Positions 62,874 through 64,000 of a stretch of DNA of 64,000 nt are shown here, one piece after another. The DNA lies in contig NZ_JALMEW010000002.1 in NCBI RefSeq assembly GCF_023094245.1, positions 475,689 to 539,688 of the forward strand, read 5' to 3'. Below the pieces are notes generated by a model. That model was not told the DNA's origin and made no database searches. It saw nothing but the letters and a program-made list of their open reading frames with translations. A program made the translations under genes and the position numbers. This DNA comes from Halomonas getboli. GTDB taxonomy: Bacteria; Pseudomonadota; Gammaproteobacteria; Pseudomonadales; Halomonadaceae. Position 1 is the stretch's first letter. Every line of letters starts with the position of its first letter.

Positions 62874-63860
62874 ATGCGCATCATCCAGTGCCTTCACGAC
62901 GGTGCGGCCCGCGCCGCCCTGGTCGAAGACGACAAAACCGTCCGCCTGACCGAGGCCGACACCTACACCCTGGCGCGGCGCGCCATCGCCGCCGGTCGTC
63001 CGCTGGCCGAGATCGTCGAGGCGGCGCTGACCGAGACCCGCCTGGACTACCAGGCGTTGATTGACGGCGCCCAGCTGCTGCCGCCGCTGACCCATGATGA
63101 CCCGGCCCACTGCCTGGTCACCGGCACCGGCCTGACCCATCTGGGCAGCGCCGACACCCGCGCCTCCATGCACGCCAAGGCCCAGGCCGACGAGTCCGAG
63201 CTGACCGACTCCATGCGCATGTTCAAGCTCGGCGTGGAAGGCGGCAAGCCCGCCGCCGGCGAGATCGGCGCCCAGCCGGAATGGTTCTACAAGGGCGACG
63301 GCGACTGCGTGGTGGCCCCCGAGGCGCCGATGCCGGTACCGGCCTTCGCCGAGGACGCCGGCGAGGAGCCGGAGCTCGCCGGGCTCTACGTGATCGGCGA
63401 CGACGGCCAGCCCTGGCGCGTCGGCTATGCCATCGGCAACGAGTTCTCCGACCACGTCACCGAACGCTTCAACTACCTGTGGCTGGCCCACTCCAAGCTG
63501 CGCCACTGCAGCTTCGGCCCGGAGCTGCTGATCGACGAGCTGCCCGAGCACCTCGAGGGCACCAGCCGCATCGTGCGCGACGGCGAGACCCTGTGGGAGA
63601 AGCCGTTCCTCACCGGCGAGGCCAACATGGCCCACAGCGTCGCCAACCTCGAGCACCACCACTTCAAGTATCAAGGCTTCCGGCGCCCCGGCGATGTCCA
63701 CGTGCACTTCTTCGGCACCGCGACGCTGAGCTTCGCCGACGGCGTCCAGACCCGCGACGGCGATCGCTTCGAGATCGCCCTGCCGGCCTTCGGCCGCACG
63801 CTGCGCAACCCGCTGGCGTTCGAGACCGAGGCCACCGATACCCGCGTCAACTCACTGTGA
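62874..63860 (+). CDS. AraD1/GguC-family fumarylacetoacetate-hydrolase-fold enzyme
   Basis: 328 aa, FAH superfamily in its C-terminal half: GNEFSDHVTERFNYLWLAHSKLRH and PGDVHVHFFGTATLSFADG. The AraD1 group is associated with 2-keto-3-deoxy-pentonate dehydration in Weimberg-type pathways. Placed after the two pentonate dehydratases' operators and right before a 2-oxoglutarate-semialdehyde dehydrogenase, so it probably converts their products to the semialdehyde. GAGGAAA precedes ATG 62874; ATG 62817 is less likely. Confidence 0.8.
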   Translation: MRIIQCLHDGAARAALVEDDKTVRLTEADTYTLARRAIAAGRPLAEIVEAALTETRLDYQALIDGAQLLPPLTHDDPAHCLVTGTGLTHLGSADTRASMHAKAQADESELTDSMRMFKLGVEGGKPAAGEIGAQPEWFYKGDGDCVVAPEAPMPVPAFAEDAGEEPELAGLYVIGDDGQPWRVGYAIGNEFSDHVTERFNYLWLAHSKLRHCSFGPELLIDELPEHLEGTSRIVRDGETLWEKPFLTGEANMAHSVANLEHHHFKYQGFRRPGDVHVHFFGTATLSFADGVQTRDGDRFEIALPAFGRTLRNPLAFETEATDTRVNSL

Positions 63861-63874
63861 TGACAGGAGGCAAC

Positions 63875-64000
63875 ATGACCCTGGAAGGCAAGCAACTGAT
63901 CGGCCAGCAGGCCGTGCTCAGCGACGGCAAGGCGATCCACGCCGTCGATCCCGCCACCGGCGAGACCCTGTCCCCGGGCTATCCCGCCGGCGGCCAGGCC
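63875..64000 (+). CDS. 2-oxoglutarate-semialdehyde dehydrogenase, N-terminal fragment (runs off window)
   Basis: Only the first 42 codons are in the window: TLEGKQLIGQQAVLSDGKAI followed by HAVDPATGETL. The pattern is the aldehyde dehydrogenase (NADP) N terminus typical of ketoglutarate-semialdehyde dehydrogenases in sugar-acid operons. AGGAGG lies six bases before the ATG. It follows the AraD1-family gene by 14 bp. The function is partly inferred from position because active-site residues are outside the window. Confidence 0.65.
   Translation, partial: MTLEGKQLIGQQAVLSDGKAIHAVDPATGETLSPGYPAGGQA

Overview
The window is a high-GC (mostly mid-60s percent by eye) chromosomal stretch from a gammaproteobacterium. 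Gene content suggests a Halomonas-like halophile (inference, no rRNA or marker gene is present): a cyoABCDE operon, an E. coli-order deoCABD operon with a recognisable DeoR, sbcDC, endonuclease V, minor pilins and TRAP-type uptake of sugar acids. Coding density is high and nearly every gene is intact. No tRNA, rRNA or CRISPR array was seen.

Layout. 1-6.9 kb: a class V aminotransferase, a Yip1-like membrane protein and the cytochrome bo3 operon (cyoA to cyoE, minus strand). 7.2-15.8 kb: a CBS-BON protein, then a complete deoxynucleoside scavenging locus. DeoR is divergent from tsx-like porin, nupC, deoC, deoA, deoB, deoD and cdd, with two 16-bp DeoR-type operators between. An 88-bp REPIN-like element with 20-bp perfect inverted ends follows, next to a duplicated scrap of the cdd 3' end. 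16-20.4 kb: small housekeeping or unknown genes, a dienelactone hydrolase, a membrane diguanylate cyclase and an isochorismatase-like protein. 20.7-21.95 kb: a clearly AT-richer patch with two promoterless-looking genes, each ended by an attC-like site whose core holds the stop codon. It reads as a chromosomal integron cassette remnant without an integrase.

22-39 kb: a glutaredoxin/GST-like protein, two J-domain-type proteins, an MscS-family channel divergent from an amidoligase plus class I glutamine-amidotransferase pair, OsmC, an aldo/keto reductase, a pilV-pilW-pilX minor pilin operon closed by a 148-bp hairpin-rich repeat, a DUF1415 protein, endonuclease V, sbcD-sbcC and an SDR.

39-49.4 kb: a defence island, all on the minus strand: hsdR, then fic-hsdM-hsdS (overlapping ATGA junctions), a UvrD-like helicase with an N-terminal winged helix, and an M15-like protein with a TTG start and an unusually strong ribosome binding site. 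A 65-bp nested symmetric inverted repeat with four copies of a TAAAATA half-site lies upstream of fic.

49.8-64 kb: a monooxygenase-domain membrane protein, ArgE-like deacetylase and a glutamine amidotransferase, followed by a pentose-oxidation cluster. This holds a FadR-type regulator, D-xylonate dehydratase, L-arabonate dehydratase, a TRAP transporter, a GPH sugar transporter, a cytoplasmic GH43 glycosidase, an AraD1/GguC-family enzyme and the start of a 2-oxoglutarate-semialdehyde dehydrogenase. Together they would take xylose- and arabinose-derived sugar acids to 2-oxoglutarate. The palindrome ATGT-N3-ACAT occurs in all three regulatory gaps of this cluster and is the best candidate operator for the FadR-type regulator.
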